DNA of 64,000 nt, taken from NCBI GenBank assembly GCA_017561825.1, contig JAFZBK010000068.1, forward strand, positions 1 through 64,000, read 5' to 3'. The DNA comes from Prevotella sp. Lineage in GTDB: Bacteria > Bacteroidota > Bacteroidia > Bacteroidales > Bacteroidaceae. Each line of letters begins with the position of its first letter. Position 1 is the first letter of the stretch. Below, piece by piece: positions 34,425 through 42,376 of this stretch. Both the position numbers and the translations under genes were made by a program. Below the pieces are notes generated by a model. It was given only the letters and a program-made list of their open reading frames with translations. It did no database searches and was not told the origin of the DNA.

Positions 34425-34886
34425 TTAGTCCAATGCAATGGGTATCTCTCTCTTCACGCTTTGCTCCAGAGAGATGAGCGTTTCAGTAGCCACCACGCCA
34501 GGGATGTCCTGCAGCTGGTTGTTGAGCAGGTCCATGAGCTGCTCGTTGTCGCGTGCATAGAGCTTGACGAGCATGGTGTAGGGACCCGTTGTGAAGTGAC
34601 ACTCCACAATCTCAGGGATGTGTACAAGGCGCTCCACGACTTGCTTATACATACTACCTCGTTCAAGGTTAATGCCTACATAGGTACATGTGCTATAGCC
34701 CAATGACTTGGGGTTCACATCGAAACCGCTACCAGTGATCACACCTTCTTCTGTCAGACGCTGAACGCGTTGGTGGATGGCTGCACGAGAGACATTACAT
34801 TCAGCAGCCACGTCTTTGAAAGGAATCCTTGCGTTCTTAGAGAGAATGTTCAGGATTTTCTTGTCCAGACTGTCAATCTTTTCCAT
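34425..34886 (-). CDS. Lrp/AsnC family transcriptional regulator
   Basis: The 153-aa protein has the usual layout: a winged HTH near residues 5-55 (LDKKILNILSKNARIPFKDV, VSRAAIHQRVQRL) and an RAM/effector-binding domain after residue 65 (GVVATETLISLEQSV at the end). Such regulators sense amino acids and often control their own operon. Here it heads the lrp-dipeptidase-M28 gene run, so peptide or amino-acid breakdown is the likely regulon. A 16-bp inverted repeat lies directly upstream of its -7 box, a fitting operator. Confidence 0.92.
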   Translation of the reverse strand: MEKIDSLDKKILNILSKNARIPFKDVAAECNVSRAAIHQRVQRLTEEGVITGSGFDVNPKSLGYSTCTYVGINLERGSMYKQVVERLVHIPEIVECHFTTGPYTMLVKLYARDNEQLMDLLNNQLQDIPGVVATETLISLEQSVKREIPIALD

Positions 34887-34925
34887 GTTGATTGCCTTAT
34901 TCTTGTTAAGTGATTAAAACTTTTA

Positions 34926-35002
34926 GCAAAAATAGGCATTAAAAATGAAATATGCAACATTTTGACATGAAAAATGCGCAATCTCAGTCAAAATGTTGCA
35001 TA
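34926..35002 (-). promoter_or_regulatory. lrp promoter with 16-bp inverted-repeat operator
   Basis: TATTTTTGC (minus strand, 34926-34934) is a -7 box for lrp. Just upstream, TATGCAACATTTTGAC (34951-34966) and GTCAAAATGTTGCATA (34987-35002) are perfect complements separated by 20 bp, with their centres at roughly -38 and -74. This spacing fits Lrp-type autoregulation. It could also be a terminator for the FKBP gene upstream, but no clear T-run follows on that strand. Confidence 0.65.
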
Positions 35003-35023
35003 AATGTCGAAAACGAGGCAGTT

Positions 35024-35863
35024 TTATTTGTCAATGCCTACCAATTCCACGATAAAGATCAGGGTACTGTAAGCAGGGATGTCACCTGTTTGACGAGCAC
35101 CGTAAGCCAATTCCTGTGGGATGTATAGCTCCCATTTGCTACCTACAGGCATCATGGTAAGCGCCTCTGTCCAGCCTTTGATGACATCCGTAGGACGGAA
35201 TTTATTGGTTTGATCCTCACGCTTGTAGCTGCTGTCGAACACCGTTCCGTCGATCAGACGACCCTCGTACTTCACGATCACCTGATCATCCTTGGTCGGG
35301 ATAGGACCTTTTCCTTTTTCAAGGATCTTGTATTGCAGTCCGCTGGGTGTCACCTTCACACCTTTCTTCTGACTGTTCTCCTTCAGGAACTTCTCTCCAA
35401 CCGCTTTCTTGGCAAGGACAACGGCTTCCATACTATGATTGAAGAACTCCTTGGCCTGTTCTTGGTTGAAGATCGTGCTGTCTTTCTTCAGTGCGGCAAC
35501 GAATCCCTTTTGGAACAGGTCGTTCTGAAGAGAGTAGGCAGAACCATCCAAGTCGTTAGAAATAGAGGGTAGCATGCGATCCTTGACCATGGCAGCGATC
35601 TGGATACCGGCACTGTAGGCTTTCATTGGATCGTCAACACCACTTTTCAGTGCTTCCTCAAAGCCACGAACGAAATCATCGATGAATGTTTCATCCACGC
35701 CATACTGCTGCTTCAGGAAGGGCAGCAGACCATCGGTCATGGTGGCTCCAGCAGCATAGCTGAGGGAGTCGGAAGGGGTGACGAGGTTTACTTTCTGAGC
35801 AGATGCTGTATAGAAAGAAGCACTCACCATGACAGTGAGTGCTATAAGGATGAATCTCTTCAT
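35024..35863 (-). CDS. FKBP-type peptidyl-prolyl isomerase, periplasmic
   Basis: The 279-aa protein has a signal peptide ending TASA-QKV, an N-terminal helical FKBP-N domain (residues about 30-160) and a C-terminal FKBP domain from about residue 170 (VTPSGLQYKILEKGKGPIPT, VKYEGRLIDGTVFDSSYK, PVGSKWELYIPQELAYG). This is the FkpA/Mip layout, a periplasmic folding chaperone-isomerase. It is the last of three tandem FKBP genes and starts 11 bp after the second, so both are likely co-transcribed. Confidence 0.92.
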   Translation of the reverse strand: MKRFILIALTVMVSASFYTASAQKVNLVTPSDSLSYAAGATMTDGLLPFLKQQYGVDETFIDDFVRGFEEALKSGVDDPMKAYSAGIQIAAMVKDRMLPSISNDLDGSAYSLQNDLFQKGFVAALKKDSTIFNQEQAKEFFNHSMEAVVLAKKAVGEKFLKENSQKKGVKVTPSGLQYKILEKGKGPIPTKDDQVIVKYEGRLIDGTVFDSSYKREDQTNKFRPTDVIKGWTEALTMMPVGSKWELYIPQELAYGARQTGDIPAYSTLIFIVELVGIDK

Positions 35864-35874
35864 AACGAAAAGGA

Positions 35875-36747
35875 TTATTTCTCAATACCCAGTAACTCGA
35901 TCTTGAAGATCAGTGCTGAGAAAGGCTTGATACCCTTCTGTGAGCGGTCGCCATAAGCCTGCTCCTGAGGAATCACAACCTCCCAAACAGAGCCTACAGG
36001 CATGTTGCTCAGAGCTGTGGTCCATCCGGGGATTACCTGGTTGGCAGCCAATGTTACAGGCTCACCACGCTTGTAAGAGCTGTCGAACACATTACCGTCG
36101 ATAGTCTTACCTTCATAATGTACCTTTACCATAGATGTGTCGGTGGGGATAGCACCTGTACCAGCCTTGATGACCTTGTACAGCACACCGCCCTTGAGTG
36201 TCTTCACATCCTTGCCCTTAGCATAGTTAGCGATGTACTTCTCACCCTCAGCCTTATTCTCACTGTACTGCTTCTCTGTCTGTTCCTTCTTGTAGTCGGT
36301 CATCAGCTTCTGTGCCAGCTCGCCAGCCTGTTCGAGGGTCATCAAGCCCTTGGTTCCTGTTGTACCGCTGATAAAGCCAGCCATGAAGTTCTTCTTAGAG
36401 ATGGTCTTGGTAGAATCATCGCCGAAAATCTCGAGGTTGATACCTTTGATCATCTGGTTGCCTACCTGCTTACCAATCTCGATACCTGCATAGTAAGCAT
36501 TCTTCTTCTTGTCGTCACCAGCATTGGCACCTTCGTTCAGACCTTTGATAAAGTCGTCCATGTAGGCAGTGTCAACACCGAGGCGCTGTACGAGGTAGTC
36601 CTTCAGACCCTGTGTCTGTGCCATACCCATGGCATAGCTCATACTGTCGAGATCACTCTTCAGGTTTGCCTTCGGAGTGGGATTGCCGCATGATGTGAAA
36701 GCAGCGGCTACGATAGCCATAGCGGCTACGATTGTTACTTTTTTCAT
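35875..36747 (-). CDS. FKBP-type peptidyl-prolyl isomerase lipoprotein
   Basis: This 290-aa protein has a lipoprotein signal (AAMAIVAAAFTSC, Cys near residue 20), an FKBP-N domain (residues about 30-190) and a C-terminal FKBP domain (VHYEGKTIDGNVFDSSYKRG, PVGSVWEVVIPQEQAYGDRS). It is a paralogue of the neighbouring genes and should sit on the periplasmic face of a membrane. Its own -7 region is not clear; 72 bp of low-complexity sequence separate it from the third paralogue. Confidence 0.92.
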   Translation of the reverse strand: MKKVTIVAAMAIVAAAFTSCGNPTPKANLKSDLDSMSYAMGMAQTQGLKDYLVQRLGVDTAYMDDFIKGLNEGANAGDDKKKNAYYAGIEIGKQVGNQMIKGINLEIFGDDSTKTISKKNFMAGFISGTTGTKGLMTLEQAGELAQKLMTDYKKEQTEKQYSENKAEGEKYIANYAKGKDVKTLKGGVLYKVIKAGTGAIPTDTSMVKVHYEGKTIDGNVFDSSYKRGEPVTLAANQVIPGWTTALSNMPVGSVWEVVIPQEQAYGDRSQKGIKPFSALIFKIELLGIEK

Positions 36748-36819
36748 TGTTTTTGTCGTTTTATATTTTTATGAATACTCTTTTCTAATTTCTAATTTCT
36801 CACTTCTCACCTCTAACTT

Positions 36820-37425
36820 CTAAAGAACCTCCAACAGTTCCACATCGAAGATCAGGGTTGCATATGGAGGAATGCTGTTGCCTGCGCCACTAGGACCGTA
36901 AGCCAGCAGGTAGGGGATGAAGAAGCGTGTCTTGCCGCCCTCTTTCATCAGCTGCAGACCTTCTGTCCAACCAGCGATGACACCATCCAGAGGGAATACG
37001 GCAGGTTCACCACGCTGTACGCTACTGTCGAAAACCGTACCATCGGTCAGGAATCCTTCATAGTGACACTTTACTCTGTCACTTGCTTTCGGACTCTTGC
37101 CCGTTCCTTCCTTCAGTACCAGGTATTGCAGACCGCTCTCGCGGGTAACCACACCCTCTTTCTTGGCGTTTGCTGCCAGATATTTCTCGCCTTCTTCCTT
37201 GGCAATCTTGCCTTTAGCTTCTTTTTCGCGATTCAACTTCTCTTCCTGCTGTTGGAAATAGGTCTGTACAATGGTCTGTGCCTCACGGTGTCCAATCTGC
37301 GGATCCTTACCTTCCAGCACATCCTTGACGGCTGCTGCGAAATCGTTGACATTGAATTCGTCAATGCCCATCTGCAACAATTGCTGACCGATGCCAAGAC
37401 CTAACGAATAACTCAGTTTGTTCAT
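36820..37425 (-). CDS. FKBP-type peptidyl-prolyl isomerase, cytoplasmic type
   Basis: The 201-aa protein has no signal peptide: it begins MNKLSYSLGLGIGQQLLQMG directly with the FKBP-N dimerisation domain, as FKBP22/FklB does. The isomerase domain starts near residue 95 (VTRESGLQYLVLKEGTGKSP) and keeps VKCHYEGFLTDGTVFDSS and YLLAYGPSGAG. It probably assists folding in the cytoplasm. ATG 37425 is a better start than TTG 37431. It is the first gene of the three-gene FKBP cluster. Confidence 0.92.
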   Translation of the reverse strand: MNKLSYSLGLGIGQQLLQMGIDEFNVNDFAAAVKDVLEGKDPQIGHREAQTIVQTYFQQQEEKLNREKEAKGKIAKEEGEKYLAANAKKEGVVTRESGLQYLVLKEGTGKSPKASDRVKCHYEGFLTDGTVFDSSVQRGEPAVFPLDGVIAGWTEGLQLMKEGGKTRFFIPYLLAYGPSGAGNSIPPYATLIFDVELLEVL

Positions 37426-37588
37426 CTTCAACTATAAATATTATTAATAACGTGCAAAGTTACACATTTTCTTGAATTTCATCGCCTTTATTGAAGAAAA
37501 ATGTGTAATTTTGTGCATTCTTAAGATTCAACAACCCGTTTTTCCTGTTTATGGAGATAGCGGGAACTAATAGAAAGGAAACTGAAAC

Positions 37589-38296
37589 ATGAAGAAAATC
37601 GTTGTATTGACAGGTGCGGGAATGTCTGTGGAAAGCGGACTGAGCACATTCCGTGATGCTGACGGTCTTTGGGAGAACTATCCCGTTAGTCGTGTGGCTA
37701 CGCATGAGGCATGGGAAGACGATCCTGAATATGTGAATAATTTCTACAACATGCTGCGCAAGAAGCTGGTAGCAGCCAAGCCCAACGAAGGTCATCGGTT
37801 GGTAGCCAAGCTCGAGGAGCAGTATGAAGTGACGGTGATTACGCAGAATGTGGATAACCTCCATGAGATGGCTGGCTCCACGCATGTGATTCATCTGCAT
37901 GGAGAACTGATGAAGGTGTGCTCCAGCAGGGATGTGGATAACCCCCGTTATCAGAAGACACTCGGCGGTGATGACCTTGAGGTAAAGCCAGGCGAACGTG
38001 CTGGAGATGGCTCGTTGCTGCGCCCCTTCATCGTGTTCTTCGGCGAGGGCGTGCCCATGATCAGTGCTGCTTCCGAGGAGGCTTCAAAGGCTGATATCTT
38101 CATCATCATCGGCACATCACTGGTGGTCTATCCCGCAGCAGGACTTGTGCAATATGTCTCACCCGACGTTCCTGTGTATCTCATAGATCCTAACCCCGTC
38201 ATGAAGACCGGCTATCGGGATATCAAGCATATTCAGAAAGGTGCTTCTGAGGGCATGAAGGAACTAACGGAATTACTACTGAACACGAAACGATGA
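37589..38296 (+). CDS. cobB: Sir2 family NAD-dependent protein deacylase
   Basis: The 235-aa protein keeps the NAD-binding motifs GAGMSVESGLSTFRD (residues 9-23) and TQNVDNLH, catalytic His104 in IHLHG and GTSLVVYPAAGL. It would remove acyl groups from lysines using NAD. The small zinc-binding insert is atypical: only one Cys (VCSSRD, residue 111) is found where four usually bind zinc, and the insert ends GDGSLLRPFIVFFGE. The Cys-poor form appears to be shared with other Bacteroidales sirtuins I recall. The stop overlaps the next start (ATGA at 38293). Confidence 0.9.
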   Translation: MKKIVVLTGAGMSVESGLSTFRDADGLWENYPVSRVATHEAWEDDPEYVNNFYNMLRKKLVAAKPNEGHRLVAKLEEQYEVTVITQNVDNLHEMAGSTHVIHLHGELMKVCSSRDVDNPRYQKTLGGDDLEVKPGERAGDGSLLRPFIVFFGEGVPMISAASEEASKADIFIIIGTSLVVYPAAGLVQYVSPDVPVYLIDPNPVMKTGYRDIKHIQKGASEGMKELTELLLNTKR

Positions 38297-39219
38297 ATAC
38301 ACCTCGACTGGAGAAGAAAAAGATGTGGAAAGAGGTGCGCGACTACGTCTTCATTGCTGTCGCCATGCTCTCCTATTGTGTGGGTTGGTCAATCTTCCTG
38401 TTGCCCAACGGCATTCCTGCAGGTGGCGTGGCAGGTGTCTCCTCCATCCTTGAATGGAGTGCGCTTCATGTTCCCGCTCAGGTGTCTTACTTTGCCATCA
38501 ACGCTGTTTTGCTGATCATTGCGCTGCGCGTTCTGGGATGGAAGTTCTGTGTGAAAACCGTCTATGCAGTGATGGTGCTGACCATTGCGCTCACGTTTAT
38601 CCGTGAACATACGGAAAACCTTCATTTGTTGCACGACCAGCCTTTCATGGCTGCCATCCTGGGTGCTGTGTTCTGTGGAAGTGGTGTAGGACTGGGACTT
38701 GGAGTGAATGGCAGTACAGGTGGTACGGACATCATTGCCGCCATCATCAACAAATACCGTGATATCTCCTTAGGAAGGGTGATACTGATCTGCGATGTGG
38801 TCATCATTACTTGCAGCTACATCGTGCTGCGCGACTGGGAGAAAGTGATCTATGGTTATGTGGTGCTCTATGTAACGGCCTTCTGTATCGACCAGGTAGT
38901 GAACACCATGCGACGAAGTGTGCAGTTCTTCATTATCTCCGAGCAATATGAGGAGATCGGTCATCGCATCAATGCTGACCCGCATCGTGGTTGTACTGTC
39001 ATCAACGGTCAGGGTTTCTATAGCGGACGGGAAGTGAAGATGCTGTTCGTGCTGGCCAAGAAAAGCGAGAGCGCGAAGATCTTCCAGCTCATTGATGAGA
39101 TCGATCCCAACGCGTTTGTAAGCCAGAGTGCTGTCATCGGTGTTTATGGAGAGGGTTTCGACCGCTTCAAGGTGAGTCATAGACACCCTAAAACCATTGC
39201 TAAACCAGAAGAAATGTAA
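38293..39219 (+). CDS. YitT family membrane protein with DUF2179 domain
   Basis: This 308-aa protein has five membrane helices in residues about 15-195 (YVFIAVAMLSYCVGWSIFLL, SYFAINAVLLIIALRVLGW and others, with GVGLGLGVNGSTGGTDIIA between). A cytoplasmic DUF2179 domain follows at about 215-300 (GCTVINGQGFYSGREVKMLF). YitT proteins are widespread, with no firm function. Translation is coupled to cobB by a four-base overlap, and the OPT gene follows after 7 bp, so the three form one operon. Confidence 0.9.
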   Translation: MNTPRLEKKKMWKEVRDYVFIAVAMLSYCVGWSIFLLPNGIPAGGVAGVSSILEWSALHVPAQVSYFAINAVLLIIALRVLGWKFCVKTVYAVMVLTIALTFIREHTENLHLLHDQPFMAAILGAVFCGSGVGLGLGVNGSTGGTDIIAAIINKYRDISLGRVILICDVVIITCSYIVLRDWEKVIYGYVVLYVTAFCIDQVVNTMRRSVQFFIISEQYEEIGHRINADPHRGCTVINGQGFYSGREVKMLFVLAKKSESAKIFQLIDEIDPNAFVSQSAVIGVYGEGFDRFKVSHRHPKTIAKPEEM

Positions 39220-39226
39220 ATCATAT

Positions 39227-41209
39227 ATGGAAGAAAAGAACAACATCCAGCTCCCCGACAATGCGTTTCGTGAGCTGAAAGAAGGAGAACAGTATGAGCC
39301 GGTGATGTCGCCTCAGAAGCAATATGCTGAGGTGAACGGCTGGTCAGTAACATGGGGTATTCTGATGGCCGTGCTCTTCTCGGCCGCTGCCGCCTACCTG
39401 GGATTGAAGGTAGGACAGGTGTTCGAGGCTGCCATCCCCATTGCCATCATTGCCGTGGGCGTGTCAACAGCGGCACGTCGCAAGCAAGGACTTGGTGAGA
39501 ATGTCATCATCCAGAGTATCGGTGCCTGCTCAGGTTCTGTGGTGGCAGGTGCTATCTTTACCTTGCCTGCCATCTATATCCTGCAGGCGAAATATCCTGA
39601 GATGACGGCCTCGTTCGTCAACATCTTCCTGAGTTCCTTGTTAGGTGGTATCTTGGGTATTCTGTTTATGATACCGTTCCGTAAGTACTTCGTGAGCGAT
39701 ATGCACGGCAAGTATCCTTTCCCAGAGGCCACAGCCACCACGCAGGTGCTGGTAAGCGGTGAGAAAGGTGGTTCTCAGGCTAAGCCCCTGCTCATTGCAG
39801 GTATCGTGGGTGGATTATACGACTTCTTCGTGGCTACCTTCGGCTGGTGGAACGAGAATGTCACTACGCGGATGATGTCATGGGGTGTTGATCTCGCTGA
39901 CCGTGCCAAGCTGGTGCTGAAGGTGAATACCGGTGCTGCTGTATTGGGATTGGGGTATATCATCGGACTGAAATATGCGTTCATCATCTGCTTAGGCTCT
40001 CTTGCCGTATGGTGGATCATCGTGCCTGGCATGGCACTCTTGTTCCCCCATGATATATTAAACATGTGGGATCCCAGCATTACCACGGCTGTGGGTGACA
40101 TGACTCCCGAACAGATCTTCAAGCTGTATGCCAAGTCGATAGGTATCGGTGGCATCGCCATGGCAGGTATCATCGGTATCGTGAAGAGCTGGGGCATCAT
40201 CAAGAGTGCGGTGAGTCTGGCCACCAAGGAGATGAAAGGCGGTAGTAATGTCAGCAAAGACATGCTTAGAACACAGCGCGACATCGCCTTTAAGATTATC
40301 GCCATCGGCTGCATTGTCACCATCCTCATCACTTTCCTCTTCTTCTGGTTCGGTGTGATGGATAACCTGCTCTATGCGGTGGTGGCCATCCTGCTCGTTA
40401 CCGTCATCGCCTTTCTGTTCACCACAGTAGCGGCCAACGCCATTGCCATCGTGGGCAGTAATCCTGTTAGCGGAATGACGCTGATGACGCTGATTCTTGC
40501 CTCTGTGGTGATGGTGGCTGTAGGACTGAAGGGTACTGGTGGTATGCTGGCTGCCTTGATCATGGGTGGTGTGGTATGTACGGCTTTGTCTGTGGCAGGC
40601 TCGTTCATTACCGACCTCAAGATCGGTTACTGGCTAGGTACTTCTCCGAAGAAACAGGAGCAGTGGAAATTCCTCGGCGTACTTGTCAGTGCGGCCACCG
40701 TGGGCGGTGTGATGCTTCTGCTGAACAAGACATACGACTTTGCCAGCGGCGAGCTGGCTGCGCCGCAGGCTAATGCCATGGCGGCAGTGATCGAACCGCT
40801 GATGAGTGGCGTGGGAGCCCCGTGGCTGCTCTATGCCATTGGTGCAGCAATCGCCCTTATCCTCACCTTTATCAAAGTACCTGCCCTGCCTTTCGCCTTG
40901 GGTATGTTCATCCCCTTGGAACTGAATATCCCGCTGTTGGTGGGCGGTGCCGTCAACTGGTATGTTACTACTCGCAGTAAGGATGAGAAAGTAAATAAGG
41001 ATCGGGGAGAAAAAGGAACCCTGATTGCCAGCGGTTTCATTGCCGGTGGTGCACTTATGGGCGTTGTTTCCGCCCTCCTCCGCTTCGTGGGCTTCAATCC
41101 CATCAACGAGACGTGGTTGGCCAACCCCCTTTCCGAGCTCTGCTCCCTCATCGCCTACATCCTCCTGATTGTTTACTTCATTCAGGCAACGAAAAAGAAA
41201 GCAAGCTAA
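39227..41209 (+). CDS. OPT family oligopeptide transporter
   Basis: The 660-aa integral membrane protein has about 14-16 hydrophobic segments. The family signatures visible are TWGILMAVLFSAAAAYLGLK with VGQVFEAAIPIAIIAVGVS, FPEATATTQVLVSGEKGG and IALILTFIKVPALPFALGMF followed by PLELNIPLLVGG. OPT proteins import small peptides or metal chelates by proton symport. ATG 39227 lies 7 bp after the YitT stop; an upstream start at 39197 would overlap it. The neighbourhood of dipeptidase and peptide genes suits peptide uptake. Confidence 0.93.
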   Translation: MEEKNNIQLPDNAFRELKEGEQYEPVMSPQKQYAEVNGWSVTWGILMAVLFSAAAAYLGLKVGQVFEAAIPIAIIAVGVSTAARRKQGLGENVIIQSIGACSGSVVAGAIFTLPAIYILQAKYPEMTASFVNIFLSSLLGGILGILFMIPFRKYFVSDMHGKYPFPEATATTQVLVSGEKGGSQAKPLLIAGIVGGLYDFFVATFGWWNENVTTRMMSWGVDLADRAKLVLKVNTGAAVLGLGYIIGLKYAFIICLGSLAVWWIIVPGMALLFPHDILNMWDPSITTAVGDMTPEQIFKLYAKSIGIGGIAMAGIIGIVKSWGIIKSAVSLATKEMKGGSNVSKDMLRTQRDIAFKIIAIGCIVTILITFLFFWFGVMDNLLYAVVAILLVTVIAFLFTTVAANAIAIVGSNPVSGMTLMTLILASVVMVAVGLKGTGGMLAALIMGGVVCTALSVAGSFITDLKIGYWLGTSPKKQEQWKFLGVLVSAATVGGVMLLLNKTYDFASGELAAPQANAMAAVIEPLMSGVGAPWLLYAIGAAIALILTFIKVPALPFALGMFIPLELNIPLLVGGAVNWYVTTRSKDEKVNKDRGEKGTLIASGFIAGGALMGVVSALLRFVGFNPINETWLANPLSELCSLIAYILLIVYFIQATKKKAS

Positions 41210-41220
41210 TTTTGAAATCT

Positions 41221-41250
41221 ATCCTCCCATCATAGGGGAGGGGCTGGTGG
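41221..41250. repeat. GC-rich palindromic intergenic repeat
   Basis: CCTCCCATCATAGGGGAGGG with following GCTGGTGG is the same sort of element as at 29825-29868. It lies directly behind the OPT gene and could be a terminator. Confidence 0.6.
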
Positions 41251-41260
41251 TTAATATAAA

Positions 41261-41394
41261 AGGTAACGGTAACAGCTGTTACCATGTCCACACTCACTAT
41301 AAATCAATCACTTATAATCATAATACACTTTCTCTGTTACTTTTTAGCCAATTTTGAAAGGTAACATGGTAACAGCTGTTACCATGTTACCTTT
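41261..41394. repeat. Two large palindromes sharing GGTAACAGCTGTTACC
   Basis: The 16-bp palindrome GGTAACAGCTGTTACC lies at 41268-41283. The same core recurs at 41368-41383 inside a 38-bp perfect palindrome (41357-41394). Centres are 100 bp apart. The stretch 41210-41844 has no gene, so these could be operators, a cruciform site or a dispersed repeat. Confidence 0.9.
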
Positions 41395-41482
41395 TGTATG
41401 GTATTGGAGGGCATTATCTTAGGACTTACTAGGGTAATTCCATAAAGAATAAGGGATGAAAGTGCCGTTTTTCCATCGTTTG

Positions 41483-41545
41483 CCTATACTCAAACGATCG
41501 TGCGCCTATAGCCAAACGATCTGTCGCCTATACCCAAATTGAAAC
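41483..41545. repeat. 22-bp repeat, three units (middle locus)
   Basis: GCCTATACTCAAACGATCGT starts a 22-bp unit at 41483-41504. A second unit lies at 41505-41526 and a partial third starts at 41527, all beginning GCCTATA. The period equals that of the arrays at 199, 543 and 59022, though the sequence is different. Confidence 0.7.
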
Positions 41546-41569
41546 GGCATTTTGAAATCACTTTTCTAT

Positions 41570-41612
41570 TCTCCCCTCCCATCACAGGGTAGGGGTCTGG
41601 GTGGGGCCTCCT
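41570..41612. repeat. GC-rich intergenic repeat
   Basis: CTCCCCTCCCATCACAGGGT and GGGGTCTGGGTGGGGCCTCC form a loose inverted repeat related to those at 29825, 41221 and 58788. Confidence 0.6.
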
Positions 41613-41751
41613 TTACTGACTCGTGATGAGTTGGTGCGGTTTTGTTTCTATATTAATTTATTTAATAAGGTGTAAGTGTAAACGAAAGTTAAATATTGCG
41701 TTTGCACGAAAAAAAGTTGCTGAAATATTTGGAGCGTATTTGTAAAAGTCA

Positions 41752-41760
41752 TACCTTTGC
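41752..41760 (+). promoter_or_regulatory. -7 box for the DUF3836 gene
   Basis: TACCTTTGC at 41752-41760 predicts a start near 41766 and a leader of about 80 nt before ATG 41845. The leader holds no ORF. Confidence 0.65.
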
Positions 41761-41844
41761 AGTGTACTATTGAAGTAGTACACCACAACACTCAATCAAA
41801 CGGGTGTCAAAAACAAGAAAGTTGAACATTAAAAATAGAAGATT

Positions 41845-42330
41845 ATGGAGACTATTATTACAGCTGCAACGATTCTCAGTATGTATCTGAGTTCTGCAAT
41901 GAATGGAAGTGAAACGTATTGCTACAATGCCGACATTGAAAACGGTCGTGTAAACACCATGTACGTCTATGACAAAGACGGAAACTATCTGACAGCCAAG
42001 TTGGCCTATAACTATGAATATGATGATCTGGATCGTCTGGTGAAGAAGGAAGTGCTGCGTTGGAATGAGCGTCGCAACGAGTGGGTAAAGGATCATTGCT
42101 TGGAGCTTACCTACAACACGGAGGGTTACGAGGTATCGAAGCATAACTGGAACCGCAAGGAACAGACCTACGATACCGCCATGGAGAAGGCTGTATATCA
42201 TTATGAGTTCAGTCAGGTGATGTCAGTAAACTACCTGCGCCGCCATAAGGCTGCAAGCGGATTCGAGACGATTGACAGTATGCTGGTGATGAATCCTACG
42301 GATGACATCCTGTTGGCAACGGCACTTTAG
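41845..42330 (+). CDS. DUF3836 family protein
   Basis: The 161-aa protein shows the Bacteroidales DUF3836 pattern: a hydrophobic N-terminus (IITAATILSMYLSSAMNGS) that may be a short signal or anchor, then GRVNTMYVYDKDGNYL, YNYEYDDLDRLVKKEVLRWN and FETIDSMLVMNPTDDILLA. Family members are exported proteins of Prevotella and Bacteroides without known function; the internal YDxxGxY and YDDLDRL motifs suggest beta repeats of YD type. It has its own -7 promoter. A simple AT repeat (ATTGATAATTGATAATTG) lies between its stop and the next gene. Confidence 0.8.
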   Translation: METIITAATILSMYLSSAMNGSETYCYNADIENGRVNTMYVYDKDGNYLTAKLAYNYEYDDLDRLVKKEVLRWNERRNEWVKDHCLELTYNTEGYEVSKHNWNRKEQTYDTAMEKAVYHYEFSQVMSVNYLRRHKAASGFETIDSMLVMNPTDDILLATAL

Positions 42331-42376
42331 ATAATTGATAATTGATAATTGAAAATTGAAAATTAAGAATAGTGTT
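42331..42376. repeat. ATTGATA/ATTGAAA simple repeat
   Basis: GATAATTGATAATTGATAAT is followed by two TTGAAAATT units. It is a simple intergenic repeat between the DUF3836 stop and the ATPase ATG at 42377, of the same sort as those at 21179 and 47214. Confidence 0.7.
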
